Assembly: GCA_002633025.1 (NCBI GenBank)
Contig: NMRB01002014.1
Location: 68,419 to 132,418 of the forward strand
Source of the DNA: Notospermus geniculatus
Taxonomy: Eukaryota > Nemertea > Pilidiophora > Heteronemertea > Lineidae
DNA length: 64,000 bases
Direction of reading: 5' to 3'
Shown here: one piece after another, positions 10,907 to 22,544 of the stretch
Numbering within the stretch: position 1 is the first letter of the stretch
Layout: each line of letters opens with the position of its first letter
Notes under the pieces: generated by a model
Database searches by the model: none
The model's input: the letters and a program-made list of their open reading frames with translations, nothing else
What the model was told of the DNA's origin: nothing
Translations under genes and position numbers: made by a program

Positions 10907-11640
10907 GTGAAAATGTTCAGGTTGTGAGCATATTTCCTATTCTGTAAAACTGGTGCACAAATTTTCAATCTGTTCGGGAATTTCCCAAATTCATTATGAT
11001 TCAGAATTAGTTTTTGTTTCTCTCACCAGGGGGCACAGACACTCAAATAATGAAGAGGGACAATCCTAGAGCACCAATCCACATGGATTTTTCTCTGCAT
11101 CAATGTGTAAAAGTATACCGAATAGTGAGCACCCATCCTTGTGAGTTTTTTCAACGTGATGACCCAAGTAACCTGATGAGCTTACATTACTGAACATCAA
11201 CATGGAATAGCAATTGCATATTGGAGAACAAGACCCCTCCTCATCAATCTTCAAGTTCTGCCATGTTTTTTTGTTTCAGATATAGTGAGAAATTGCCAAT
11301 ATACAGAACTCAAGTTTAATTTTTTTCCAAAATTCAAGCACACCGAGAAGCCAAAATGGCAGTACATTTCATCGTAACTGAAATCAAACTCCTGGTAAAG
11401 TATGATTCACCCTAACTTCAACATGGGCAAAGTGCCAAGCTTGGAAATGTGCACAAGTCAGTGGTTAGCAATCAATGTCACAGTTACCTAATGATGTTAG
11501 AGTAACTTGGTTTACTTTCCATGGCCCAAGAGCAAACACCTCAAGGTTGTGCTCAGGCAACTGGTAAATACTGTGGTTTGTGGTTTAAACATTGTGTTCA
11601 CTTGTGGTGTCTGTTGCATAGGCCTGGCACTTTGCCCATG
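10907..11640. other. no feature recognised
   Basis: No supported gene, RNA or repeat. Confidence 0.4.
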
Positions 11641-11646
11641 TTCAAG

Positions 11647-11802
11647 TAAAGGCGGTGACAGACTAGCGCGCAAGCAACGTATCGGGAAAGCGTTCAACCA
11701 ATCAGGGAGGCGGTAACATGGACCGAAACACCTACCAAAGAATCTGATTGGCGGAACGCCTGCACGACGCACTGCGTACACACCAGTCTATCACCGCCTT
11801 TA
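11647..11802. repeat. foldback with TAAAGGCGGTGA ends
   Basis: The left TAAAGGCGGTGACAGACT pairs with the right AGTCTATCACCGCCTTTA. The inner arms pair only partly (GCGC- and GCAACG-type words, then CCAATCAG / CTGATTGG near the middle). It belongs by terminus to the TAAAGC-type hairpins. The overlapping 60-90 codon frames are mirror artefacts. Confidence 0.75.
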
Positions 11803-12026
11803 GGGTGAATCATAAGTTTACAGTTGAATTCGAACCTTGTAGAATGAGCCACCAGCTGGACAGACTTGCGACCGATCATGCGCTCAGTATAAAACAATAC
11901 AACCATGTATATACAATAAAATTATATTTATAGAATTTGTACATGAAGCATTGTCCATTATTTACCCCTGATGCCGGCATTCAACAGAAACGACTGGGAA
12001 CAGAACACAAGCAAACGTTTGTAGGC

Positions 12027-12161
12027 TTACTATAGTCATGTACCATAAATTGCGGACCATGTTTACATGGCGTCAGTGACGTCGCAATGCATCAGCATGT
12101 GTTGGATGCACTACGACGTCACGTCACATGGCCCGCAATTTTCGGTACACATCTATAGTAA
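12027..12161. repeat. foldback with TTACTATAG ends and paired TGACGTC
   Basis: The left TTACTATAGTCATGTACC pairs with the right GGTACACATCTATAGTAA. Inner AAATTGCGG, ACATGGCGTCA and GTGACGTCG have complements on the other arm. About 135 bp. No coding capacity. Confidence 0.8.
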
Positions 12162-12444
12162 TTTACTGAAGAATTTCAACTTCAGGAACCAAACTTTATG
12201 AGAATTTTGACAGTCATCAAATCACACTTCAGAAAATTTTGAGTTTTCAGTACCCTTGTCACTTTCATCAGAGCCCTTTCCCTAATTTTCATTACTTCTC
12301 AAGAAATTCACTCCCCAAAAGCATCAAGCCATTTTTTCTCTAGAGACAACATCAACTGTAACTACTCATTAACTTATTGCTTTTAATAGCGAGTATGGAT
12401 AGATAGAAGACTGGGTGATATTTTTCGTAATGTAGGGGGAAACC

Positions 12445-12585
12445 AGAGCCTGCAGAGGAAACCTAAGATGTCAGGGATAGATGGCTCACTCTTCCAACTG
12501 GAATGACAAGGGATTGAACCCGTGTCCTCATACACATAGGTGGCAGATGTTGATGGCACTATGCCACCCTGACGACATTACAAGT
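12445..12585 (-). mobile_element. tRNA-derived SINE, minus strand
   Basis: Read on the minus strand, a polymerase III A-box-like stretch (GGTGGCATAGTGCCA) is followed about 45 bases later by a B box (GGGTTCAATCCC). Then comes a body with CTCTGCAGGCTCTGGTTTCC. The spacing is that of a tRNA, but the stems do not close, so it is a retroposon head rather than a functional tRNA. Confidence 0.6.
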
Positions 12586-12741
12586 TTGGTTTGGAACGTA
12601 AACAGAGGGAAAATTTTTAGCCAATTCACTCAAAGCAAATAATAAGCAGACAACATTTTTTGCAGGATATTTTGAAAGGTGTAGTATCATTACCAGAACA
12701 GAAGGATGCACCTTTTTGGTTAGAAAATATCTCACATTTCC

Positions 12742-13738
12742 ACATCATGTATTAAAAGCGTTGCCCACTGAAAATGCTAAGAACTTAGAATTTTGGCAAG
12801 TTGAATAACATATTTCTTGCAATATGGACAAGGTAATTTGAGCATTATCCAATGATTGGTATCATTAAAAGTTTGAATATTCGAAACATTTTTAGGACAT
12901 GACTTTTACAAAACATTGAGTTGTTAATGCCTTTAAGTATTGGAAGGCCGGTTAAAAAGTACACAGTGCAATAATGCAGGATTATCCTAAACACTGTGTG
13001 AACCAGCAGAATCAAAAATGAATCCACATTTTGATAATAAATACCACTAAAAAGCATCACAATTAATCCAAAAGATTCTAAAAGGCTACACAAAATATAG
13101 TCTCTGCTGACCCCCCTTGCACTGTACAAGCTACCAGCACACCCCACCTCACGTCAAAGGATGCCATTCCATTTCTCCTTGATTATCATTCGCCAGTAAG
13201 TCCAACTGCTTTGATCTGGTGCTCAATGCATGATTCCATATCATTTAATCTCTGTCCTAACGTGGCCTATAACAATATGTGACCCTCCACCACAAAACCA
13301 GTCGGAAGTCGTTCTGAGGTTGGCAGGTTCGGACTGAATTATTTGTCAATTTCAATATTGTCTGTCTATTCTGAAGTCAGAGTGATTCTATTTCTTTCCT
13401 TATATCTCCTGGTGTCATCTCAGTATGTTTAGGCTCATTTTCCGTGCGACAGGTTTTGTGGTGGATGTTCACATATTTTAAAATCATACTGCAGTTTGAA
13501 GAGTAACAAAATTCTGTGATCCCTGATAATATGTGTGAAATATTGAATAATTATTTCATATCAGTATTACCATAAATTTATTAATTTCTGCTGTAACTGA
13601 TAAGGCAGAAAATTCTACAGAATTGACAGTGCATTTGTTAACATGCATACATTATATTCTTTGAATCTGGTACCGTACATGCTCATCTGAGAAATTACTT
13701 ATTTATGACTGTAGATTACATTTCTGAATCAAACGCAA
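12742..13738 (+). repeat. 1-kb duplicated segment, copy 1 (left of gap)
   Basis: Nearly identical, base for base with rare substitutions and small indels, to 14297-15299 in the same orientation. Example differences lie near 13110 (one C-tract change and a 6-bp indel) and one A/G change near 13705. Copy 1 runs directly into the run of N. A roughly 100-codon minus-strand frame (12845-13147) is carried by both copies. It has no recognisable domain and its extra N-terminal part is absent in copy 2, so it is not called as a gene. Confidence 0.95.
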
Positions 13739-14259
13739 NNNNNNNNNNNNNNNNNNNNNNNNNNNNNNNNNNNNNNNNNNNNNNNNNNNNNNNNNNNNNN
13801 NNNNNNNNNNNNNNNNNNNNNNNNNNNNNNNNNNNNNNNNNNNNNNNNNNNNNNNNNNNNNNNNNNNNNNNNNNNNNNNNNNNNNNNNNNNNNNNNNNNN
13901 NNNNNNNNNNNNNNNNNNNNNNNNNNNNNNNNNNNNNNNNNNNNNNNNNNNNNNNNNNNNNNNNNNNNNNNNNNNNNNNNNNNNNNNNNNNNNNNNNNNN
14001 NNNNNNNNNNNNNNNNNNNNNNNNNNNNNNNNNNNNNNNNNNNNNNNNNNNNNNNNNNNNNNNNNNNNNNNNNNNNNNNNNNNNNNNNNNNNNNNNNNNN
14101 NNNNNNNNNNNNNNNNNNNNNNNNNNNNNNNNNNNNNNNNNNNNNNNNNNNNNNNNNNNNNNNNNNNNNNNNNNNNNNNNNNNNNNNNNNNNNNNNNNNN
14201 NNNNNNNNNNNNNNNNNNNNNNNNNNNNNNNNNNNNNNNNNNNNNNNNNNNNNNNNNNN
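13739..14259. other. assembly gap
   Basis: 521 N separating two nearly identical 1-kb copies. Confidence 0.99.
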
Positions 14260-14296
14260 GGGTACACCTTCTCAGTAAGAAACTATCTCGCAGTTC

Positions 14297-15299
14297 CACA
14301 TCATGTATTAAAAGCATTGCCCACTGAAAATGCTAGAACTTAGAATTTTGGCAAGTTGAATAACATATTTCTTGCAATATGGACAAGGTAATTTGAGCAT
14401 TATCCAATGATTGGTATCATTAAAAGTTTGAATATTCGAAACATTTTTAGGACATGACTTTTACAAAACATTGAGTTGTTAATGCCTTTAAGTATTGGAA
14501 GGCCGGTTAAAAAGTACGCAGTGCAATAATGCAGGATTATCCTAAACACTGTGTGAACCAGCAGAATCAAAAATGAATCCACATTTTGATAATAAATACC
14601 ACTAAAAAGCATCACAATTAATCCAAAAGATTCTAAAAGGCTACACAAAATATAGTCTCTGCTGCCCCCCCTGCACTGTACAAGCTACCAGCACACCTCC
14701 ACCCCACCTCACGTCAAAGGATGCCATTCCATTTCTCCTTGATTATCATTCGCCAGTAAGTCCAACTGCTTTGATCTGGTGCTCAATGCATGATTCCACA
14801 TCATTTAAATCTCTGTCTTAACGTGGCCTATAACAATATGTGACCCTCCACCACAAAACCAGTCGGAAGTCGTTCTGAGGTTGGCAGGTTCGGACTGAAT
14901 TATTTGTCAATTTCAATATTGTCTGTCTATTCTGAAGTCAGAGTGATTCTATTTCTTTCCTTATATCTCCTGGTGTCATCTCAGTATGTTTAGGCTCATT
15001 TTCCGTGCGACAGGTTTTGTGGTGGATGTTCACATATTTTAAAATCATACTGCAGTTTGAAGAGTAACAAAATTCTGTGATCCCTGATAATATGTGTGAA
15101 ATATTGAATAATTATTTCATATCAGTATTACCATAAATTTATTAATTTCTGCTGTAACTGATAAGGCAGAAAATTCTACAGAATTGACAGTGCATTTGTT
15201 AACATGCATACATTATATTCTTTGAATCTGGTACCGTACATGCTCATCTGAGAAATTACTTATTTGTGACTGTAGATTACATTTCTGAATCAAACGCAA
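14297..15299 (+). repeat. 1-kb duplicated segment, copy 2 (right of gap)
   Basis: Direct-orientation partner of 12742-13738, ending at CAAACGCAA, exactly the last bases before the gap in copy 1. This is either a recent tandem duplication or the two alleles of one locus placed in series by the assembler. Confidence 0.95.
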
Positions 15300-15803
15300 G
15301 GAATTGCTAAGTATGTCATCATTTGTGGTTGACCAGATCTAGCCTAGGCCTACTTGGGATGTCGACAGTGGGATGTCGACAGTGAAGTGTGCTCGGCCTG
15401 CACAGCGAACAAAAATAACCCAAAGAACCAGCGGCCTCAAAACCCTGAAACATCTGGGAATCTTCAAAACAAACTTCGAAATTTTCAACCGAAATCTCGC
15501 TTGACTTGTCATTCCCATGACCACAACTCGCCCAAGAACACACCTCCATCAAATCACTATGAAATGTCCAGTAGGCACAAACGACTCTAAAGTACATGTC
15601 CCTTGAAAATTGTCATGTTTCCCACCAAGGGAATCTACTATCTCCTGCTTCCATCAGACTTGACTGAAATACATTACATCTTACTTATACTTGCTGAGTA
15701 CCGCACCAATAAATAAACAAAATACATATCGCTTCATTGACTACTACTCACCCTCAGACAAATCTATTTACCCTTTTGTGAAGGCGCTTCCTCCGCGTGA
15801 GAG
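15300..15803. other. no supported gene
   Basis: Contains a tiny direct repeat (GGGATGTCGACAGT twice at 15357-15384). Minus-strand frames of 61 and 92 codons show no recognisable domain. Nothing else found. Confidence 0.4.
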
Positions 15804-16026
15804 TACTGTAAAGCAAGATAATTTCGCGGCTGGAAATGTTCGCGAATCAAGAATTATAGACGTATTCGCGGCAGGATATTTTCGCGCGTCTCTGCCATTT
15901 TTTCAGTTTTTTTTTCACGGACCATATCTATCACTTGCGTGTATTTATATTAGCGACAGGAAATTTTCGCGACTCACACACTCTCGCGAAATTTTCCTGC
16001 ATGCGAAATTTTCCTGCTTTACAGTA
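15804..16026. mobile_element. MITE with TACTGTAAAGCA ends
   Basis: The termini TACTGTAAAGCAAGATAATT and AATTTTCCTGCTTTACAGTA are inverted repeats. The interior carries several copies of TTCGCG / CGCGAA and the word GGAAATTTTCGCGA. About 223 bp, flanked by TA-containing sequence as expected for a Tc1/mariner-type derivative, though the superfamily is an inference. The 149-codon frame across it is a chance frame. Confidence 0.8.
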
Positions 16027-16383
16027 GGCCTATCCTCGTGCGAGTTGGCTCTCAATGGGCAATTCACCACTGTTGGTTTCCTTACGGTTTATGCCTTGAC
16101 CATGAGACACAAACAACTACTCATAGTTTTCTATGGGTGAGTTGCCCATAGAGAGCTGAAGGCTCTCCTCCACATGGGAGTACCGTATTCTCATGTGAGT
16201 TGACTCTCAATGGGCAATTGATCACTTGCTTTCCTTACGGTTTATGCCTCGACCATGAGACAAACGACTACTCATAGTTTTCTATGGGTGAGTTGCCCAT
16301 AGAGAGCTGAAGGCTCTCCTCCACATGGGAGTATCTCATGTGGGTTGACTCTCAATGGGCAATTCACCACTGTTTGTTTCCTT

Positions 16384-16683
16384 GGGCCGGTGTAAAGTTT
16401 TTCAGTGTTTCCGTGCGTCAGTGTTCCCCCTATTGTTCTGGAAACACTGGCAGATAGATCGACACGTTTCTCTGTGTGTCCTCCATTGTCGAGTCGCGGC
16501 TTATTCCGTCAGACAATAGGAGGGGAACACTCGCAGATGGGGAACACTGAAAAACGTTACACCGGGTTTACATACAAGTATACGGTCTATGGACACACAT
16601 GCGAACAAAGGTGTCATGGTCATGAACACTTTGTTAGGCCATTGTTCGCCCGCGTGTCCGTATACCTCAATGTAAACCCGGCC
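16384..16683. mobile_element. foldback inserted into the third array unit
   Basis: The host unit reads ...TTTCCTT at 16383 and resumes TTATGGTTTA at 16684, matching the uninterrupted TTTCCTTACGGTTTA of unit 1. The insert begins GGGCCGGTGTAAAG and, ignoring a second insert, ends ...TTACACCGGCC. The arms carry CAGTGTTTCC and GTGTTCCCCCTATTGT-type words in mirror order. The target duplication is at most 2-3 bases (TT or CTT). Confidence 0.82.
16566..16677. mobile_element. 112-bp foldback nested at third level, CCGG target duplication
   Basis: GTTTACAT... and ...ATGTAAAC are the ends. Inside, GTATACGG, GGACAC and TGCGAACAA(A/T)GG pair with their mirror. CCGG lies on both sides (16562-16565 and 16678-16681). 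Removing the element and one CCGG rebuilds the terminus ACACCGGCC of the surrounding foldback, which mirrors its other end GGCCGGTGT. Confidence 0.82.
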
Positions 16684-16869
16684 TTATGGTTTACGACTTG
16701 ACCAATGACACAAACGACTGCCCATAGTTTCCTATGGCCGAGTTGCCCATCGAGAGCCAACCTGCGTGAGCAAGCTCTCTCGCCGTTGGTGAATTGCCAT
16801 CGATGGAAACCTCTCACATAGAGGAGTGCCTGAAATGCAGCCAGCCCTCCTGCAACCTTCCTTTCCATG

Positions 16870-18580
16870 TTTTGGGGCTGGTATCAGCTGTTTTAGTATA
16901 CTTGCCAGACTGACACAATGAAGGGCCGGCACATTTATCACTACGTCTTTTGCAGGAGGGTCCCATGGCCAGAATAAGCCTTTCATTTCAACCCCGATGA
17001 CTGTGTGTAAGGGCCTACACCAAATATACACATGTGAGCAGAGGCATCTCGGGCTGCTGCAGACCCAAGTTCACCACTTCCATTCACAGGAGTGCCCAAT
17101 GTTTCATATACGGTACGCTTCCAAATACTTTGGTCTAGACCCTTCAAACTTATCCACCTTTGAAAGCACATCACATGAACTGTGCAAATACCCATTTTAT
17201 TGCAAAATATCAAAAGCTTGTTTCACTGAAAGCGGTTTCATTTCGGACGACGGACACCAAAATATTCTGTGTGATCCATATCAATTTGTATCCAGTAGAA
17301 TTCACATATCCGTCCAGTTTTCACCGAAATCTGAGATTTTTTTGCACATCCAGGTCACATTGATAGCGTCCACACTGCTCGCAGCTCCATCTAGTGAGTC
17401 GTGTCCGAATTACAGCAGTCGGGTGAGGCCTGTACAATGTACAAGCACAAAGCTATAGCATATAAAGCCAGGAAGCAGTTGGTGATGGTTATGGCAGGAA
17501 GTGACAGAGCTGCGATCAGGGACCAAGTCAATTTACATGAGATTTTTGTCCAAAAGGCAAGGTTAATCTGAAGGAAACATAAACATCCTTCAAATTTTTG
17601 TGTGCATTGAAAATTGCTCTGATGACACGTTTTAAATGCATTTTTATTCCCATAAATACATGTAGATGACTGAACGATTTGGTCCTGTACCGCAGCGAGT
17701 CACATCGTCGAAGGTTGTATTAAGTGCTTTTTGCGAGATGACAAGTCCTGTAGATGCTGCTCAGCACCACCTATTGTCACGTGTGAGCAGTCAGTAATAT
17801 TAGCGACTTGAAAAGTGGACTAGATCCTATTCGGTGCACTTGAGGTTCGGCGGCCGAATCCAACGAGTTGCTCTCCTCCGAGTGAGCATCAACAGCAGAT
17901 TGTGTTAGGGGAGAGCAAAGCATAAGGTCACTCTTCAAGGTTGAATCTGTGCTGTACACATGAGCGAGCGTCCGTGGGGTTAGCATGCTCTATAAAACAA
18001 AGAGACAAGATGCAATCGGTTAGTTAAGGCATAGAGGAGGCATTATATATACAGTGGTAGGGTACAGAAGTCATACACTTGTGACGTGAAACAACTAGGT
18101 TAACTTATTCCATGAGGGAGCTAAGTGCTGCCCTCTGCTGGTAAACGGAAGCATCGTCATTCAAATCAGGGGGCATGTGCAACTGAAGTATCAGCCTTCC
18201 TCAACAATCTGCATACTTTGCACATTTCTGAATGGAGACACTGACTTTTACATTGGAGAATAGAAAGTTATCAGTCAAATTTAGGAAGAACTTAGAAGGG
18301 ATATGGCAAACTTGACTTCAAGCTATATGATCGTAGCTCATTGGGGCACCAGACTTTTGATTCCCATATGCTCAACAATTCAACATCATACTAAAATTTG
18401 AGAAGAGTTTGTTTCTTCGCGATTTTCTCCAAGACTGACGATGGATCACTCCCAAACTTGGTATGCACATGCAGACAGACTCAGAAGTGTCCTTATGAAG
18501 CCCAAATTTTGATATGACTTTTTTTTGAAATATCAAGAAAACGAAAATAACAATGCTATTTTACATGTAATTTAGGCCTT
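16870..18580. other. no supported gene
   Basis: The 153-codon plus-strand frame at 16997-17458 has no recognisable domain, and frames of that length are expected a few times by chance in 64 kb. Near 18590-18680 several TGACGTCA-like words cluster. No RNA or repeat was identified. Confidence 0.4.
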
Positions 18581-18680
18581 TTGACATCATGACGTCACCG
18601 AGATTGCCCTCGCGCCATCTGTGATGTCAGCAACGTCATGTGCGATGAAATGACGTCATTATGTCCCCCAAGTGCTCCAA

Positions 18681-19470
18681 TGACGTGATGCATCTCGCAT
18701 GAATTTAGCAGTTCCCCCACTGAACGGATTGCCTAGTTGTTCAAATCTGGCCACAAGTGCATGGAGAAAATAACAAAGACATTATTTATTAATCATGGAC
18801 CAATGATCATGAGAATGGTCTTCATAGATATTTCTGAAATTCAACACCAATAGTGGACACCGTTTATCAAGAGATATGAAACAGTGATTTTGGACACAAC
18901 AAGGTCCATCTTCCATCTTCGTCTAATTCCAAGTTCCTCCATTTGGATGATTTTTCACATTAAACATTTTTTGTTAGATTCAGACAAAGACTGGACTTAT
19001 GGAGAATTGGGTAGAGTCAAGAACACAGACATAAACTGGTTACTAGCAGAACTGTACGAACAAGGTACCATTCATTCGAGGTCTAAAACAGAGGTAAGGA
19101 TGGATAGTACCATGGACATCATGCATTGGATTTGACAAGCTTTTGACTAAATACAACTGTCGGGATACTACACTGCCCAGATTTAGCATTGTATGAAGTT
19201 GGAGATGTACAATCTACAGCTCTATAGCAACAACAGCAAAGGGAAAGAAAGCGGCACCAGCGGACGGAAAAAGAAGCATGCTACACAAACAAGCAGAAAT
19301 GAACACAAGAACATTCTATCACAAGAAACGAGATTTTATTCTTCACTAACATTTCATAGCATTTGTCAAATTGCCTTTTGTATTGTTTTTCATTATTGCC
19401 CAAACTTGATACGAATTATTTCTTCTACTATTCTACTTTTATATGTAACCAAAAGTCAATAACAAGAAAC
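18681..19470. other. no feature recognised
   Basis: No supported gene or repeat. Confidence 0.4.
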
Positions 19471-19657
19471 GGGAGATTTTGCTGCTGTTTGAGGCCGCCT
19501 GCTAGCAGTCCCATAACATCACAAAATCTGACGTCACAGATGTAAGCCATGGCGTCCATGTCATTATGGATGACGTCGAGGCGTGCACTTCTCTGTGACA
19601 TCAAACTAGGACCACTATATGTAACTGGTAGTGGCCTCTGACGGCAGGAAATTCCCC
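19471..19657. mobile_element. MITE-like element family A, copy 2
   Basis: Shares with 3898-4094 the order GGGAGA, GAGGCCGC, TGTCACAG(A)TGTAAGCCA, TGGCGTC, TCATTATGGAT, GCGTGCA, TTCTCTGTGACATCAA and a GTGGC(C)... GGCAG end. About 187 bp and more diverged in the right arm. Confidence 0.8.
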
Positions 19658-20212
19658 GATCGGTTTGCGACAAATCAGCTACAAGTAATTGGTTTTCAAT
19701 ACAACTGACAACTGATTCCACACGGACAGTATTTGCAGTTGGTGGTGACATCTGCACGAAAATGTCATATAGAAGTTAGAACTAACTAGGCCTAAATCAA
19801 CGTTTATCTGCATCCCTTTGTGTACATTTTTCCAGAATAACAGAATTCTATTAAAACAGATCATTGATATGGCGCAGAACCACAATTTACAGTTTGATTA
19901 CAATTAAAGTAGGCCTATGTACTATGTACATTGAGAAGCTCATCAATGATTGTATGCAAGTGCTCATGCATCTGATTTCTGATATGGAGTCTATCTTTCT
20001 ATCAACAGCAGTACTGACTTTCTTGGCAAGGTACATGTACCTTCAAAGACTATGGAATAAATAATAACCGTGGTTTGCGACTTCCAACCAAAATGGACGA
20101 CATGCATGGACAGGATGCCATGAACACTCCTACGTCAAGCATATATGAAAGAAACCATGCATCATTAAAATTGTAAACCACATCAGGTGTGAGTGCATCA
20201 AACGTTCTCAAT

Positions 20213-20345
20213 GGACCTTATTCACAAACCCTCAGTAATTTTCAAATGCTCACATATCTTATTAGGCAGAGAGCGAACAGAGTTGTCACCAACTGACAAA
20301 ATTTTACGTACACGTCAAGTTACAAAGATTTGTGAATGAGGTACC
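20213..20345. repeat. foldback with GGACCTTATTCACAAA ends
   Basis: The left GGACCTTATTCACAAA pairs with the right TTTGTGAATGAGGTACC. Only the outer 16-17 bases pair well. By terminus it resembles the GGACCCATATTCATGAAA hairpin at 31546. Confidence 0.6.
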
Positions 20346-20509
20346 AGGTTTTTTGTGTCGTGACAGACAATTGAGGTTAAGATGGGTGTGTCGAACAAGA
20401 ACAAACTTGTGAGTGAGTAATGATTATTTTAACACAGGCAGAGGAACTATCGTAAACCCACATGACAGTTTTGTTACGGTGCATTGAGGAGCATGTCCAG
20501 ATGAGATTT

Positions 20510-20680
20510 TTCTCATGCGAATTGGCTCTCAATGGGCTATCAACCATTGTTGGTATCTTCACAACTTACCATATACTGAGATTAATGATACATGACTACC
20601 CATAGTGCCCATATTGCCCATCGAGAGCCAACTCATGTAAGAGCACACCCATGTGGCGCGGCACCTTCAGGTCAACGCCC
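20510..20680. repeat. GGCTCTCAATGGGC foldback, dispersed copy
   Basis: AATTGGCTCTCAATGGGC on the left and GCCCATCGAGAGCCAACTCA on the right, as in the array at 16030-16780. The central part is diverged. Confidence 0.82.
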
Positions 20681-20914
20681 TCAAAGAACCTTAATGTGAA
20701 GGTCCAGATTTGGTAAGTACCGTATGTTGAATTAGGATTGGAAAAGGTCTACTCAACACAGCCACATGCACGCTACATACTATGCATGCTTGTCAATGGA
20801 TTCACCCAAGAATGCTCTAACCATGTGTACAAAAGACACATAATGAGTGACCAACTACATTGGGATTTCTAGGTGGAATGGACCAAACCCAGGAAAGGCA
20901 CTTCTTCACGAGAG

Positions 20915-21060
20915 AGCAGTCTCGTGCAAGTTGGCTCTCAATGGGCAATTCATCATCGTTGGTTTCCGAAGAACTATGCCAGATGAACACAAATGGACTA
21001 CCCATATATTCTATGACTGAGTTGCCCATAGAGAGCCATCTTTTTTACGCATGAAACTTC
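20915..21060. repeat. GGCTCTCAATGGGCAA foldback, dispersed copy
   Basis: AGTTGGCTCTCAATGGGCAA to GTTGCCCATAGAGAGCCA, flanked by the same CTCGTG / CTCACATGG spacer words seen in the array. About 400 bp from the previous copy. Confidence 0.84.
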
Positions 21061-21457
21061 TCACATGGCGTTGCGCCTTTAGTTCCGGGAAAGATTCATT
21101 GCACGAGAGATTTTTTTTCTGCGACTATTATTACCCAACTCTACCCTTCTTCTCCTATGAGATTTTAAGTCCAACTTTGATTTTGAATGCATTTGCACTG
21201 ACATAAGACGGCAGACCAGCACCTACTGCATCAAGGCAGATGATAAGCTTAAGAAATCATTATGTCAACATTGAACAAAATACTATAATACTAACTTCAC
21301 TTAACAACACAGACTCTTTTAGGACACACATTTTTTCCCCAAAATAGACAGCTCCAAGTCATCCTTCTGAAAACGACTATCACAATTCTGAAACATGTTT
21401 CTTGCAGTAAATATCCTTAGTTATTTTCCACCGTGCTGCCTTCATGTAATATAGCTT

Positions 21458-21682
21458 AGAGGTTCTTCACTGACGTCACAACGGTCACATGAATGTAAAG
21501 AATCGGCCATGTTGGCCATCTCAAATGGCCGGCGACGATGTCAAACTGTCACGTCATGGTATTCTGACGTCATGATCTGTGTGTTGACGCTGTGTTCATG
21601 CCGTGACGTCGCTCGACATTTTGACGTCCAATATGGCGGCATCGTGTCGTCATGGAAATGTGACGTCACGTGAAGAACCTCT
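21458..21682. repeat. foldback with AGAGGTTCTTCAC ends and paired TGACGTCAC
   Basis: AGAGGTTCTTCACTGACGTC pairs with GACGTCACGTGAAGAACCTC. The interior has further GACGTCA and TGACGTC words and mirrored GGCCAT / ATGGC blocks. About 225 bp. Lies just downstream of the minus-strand exon at 21837. Confidence 0.86.
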
Positions 21683-21836
21683 GTAGGCACGTCTGGAAAT
21701 CACACCGCAATCTTGACAAGTGTTTGGAGGCTTTAGGCCTTGATTTTAGACTTTGCTGATGTGTAGTTTTTATTATTTTTTGTCCTAGAAGAGTCGAACA
21801 GACAACACAGAAATACCTTTGAAAACGACAACAGTA

Positions 21837-22156
21837 TCACATGATATCAACAAAGAACTCACAGGGGTTGCCCATGGCCATTCTGAACGACTGTCGGCTG
21901 CCACTTAAATCCTCCGGAACGTTGGCCAACTCCCCGGGGGGAGGTGGCGGGACTGAGGGAGCCGTCGGGCACACTGGCGGAGCAACTGGTATAGGACCTG
22001 ATGGTTTTTCACTCTGAGTCACAGGTGGCGCCCGTTGTACACTGGCCAGTGAAGCGGTTTCTGTGTCACTACCGCTGCCACCCGGGCTGGCCGATTTTCT
22101 CTCCGATTTTTCCTTGTCTCCTTTCCGCTTGCCGCTACTGCCCGAGGCGCTACTAC
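21837..22156 (-). CDS. 3' terminal exon of an unidentified gene, Ser/Pro-rich tail
   Basis: On the minus strand a pyrimidine-ended acceptor (ATCGTTACAG) at 22157 opens an exon of 105 codons ending TGA. It starts [20 protein letters not shown], continues with a Ser/Gly-rich stretch and a proline-rich stretch ([11 protein letters not shown]), and ends [17 protein letters not shown]. The basic and acidic, Ser/Pro-rich composition is that of an intrinsically disordered cytoplasmic or nuclear tail. The ordered, hydrophobic last 17 residues look like a conserved C-terminal motif, but I cannot name the family. Codon use is more GC-rich than the flanks, as for a real exon. The incoming splice phase is 1. 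Earlier exons should lie at higher coordinates on the same strand. None was identified, and the Ulp1-PHD gene on the opposite strand would then lie within an intron of this gene. Confidence 0.68.
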
Positions 22157-22159
22157 CTG

Positions 22160-22540
22160 TAACGATACAAAATACGAAAGCGACATGAGGCAGAGAACAA
22201 GACATGCACAAACCAGCAATCCTCAATAGTACATGTACTTTTAATCAGTAGCTCCAGCTTCAGGGACGAATAGCTCAAAATGTATTTGTCACTCCGGTGG
22301 TCAAAGCTGCAGTAAAACCTATCAAATTCTTTATCAATTTTCGGAATGTGAGCATGTAGTTTCCCAAAGACGGCAAGGGATGCCGTCGGTGGGAAGTCTT
22401 CACACCTTGGCAACTGAGCAAGGTGAATCCATCAGTAAAAGCAGTAAGCTGTAAAAGGTCTCCCAGGAAGAGTAAAACAAGCTCCCACAAACAGGTGGCA
22501 TGCGCAGACATGAAGTTCTCCCTGTTTTCAAAGACACAGA
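22160..22540. other. upstream of the minus-strand exon, nothing certain
   Basis: Minus-strand frames of 66-111 codons cross this region, but none has a recognisable domain or clear splice pairing with the exon at 22156. It is probably intron. Confidence 0.35.
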
Positions 22541-22544
22541 GGCA

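Larger units (their letters stand above)
16030..16780. repeat. tandem array of GGCTCTCAATGGGCAA foldback units
   Basis: Three units start with GTTG(G/A)CTCTCAATGGGCAA at 16044, 16199 and 16344. They end with TTGCCCAT(A/C)GAGAGC, so each unit is a small foldback with inverted ends. Units are separated by a spacer containing CTCTCCTCCACATGGGAGTA. The third unit is interrupted at 16384-16683. Single copies of the same element are at 20510-20680 and 20915-21060. Confidence 0.88.

Noticed and set aside
15691-16140. 149-codon frame
   Set aside because: It runs through the TACTGTAAAGCA MITE and into the GGCTCTCAATGGGC array, so it is a by-product of repeats.
16997-17458. 153-codon frame
   Set aside because: Length within chance expectation, no recognisable motif.
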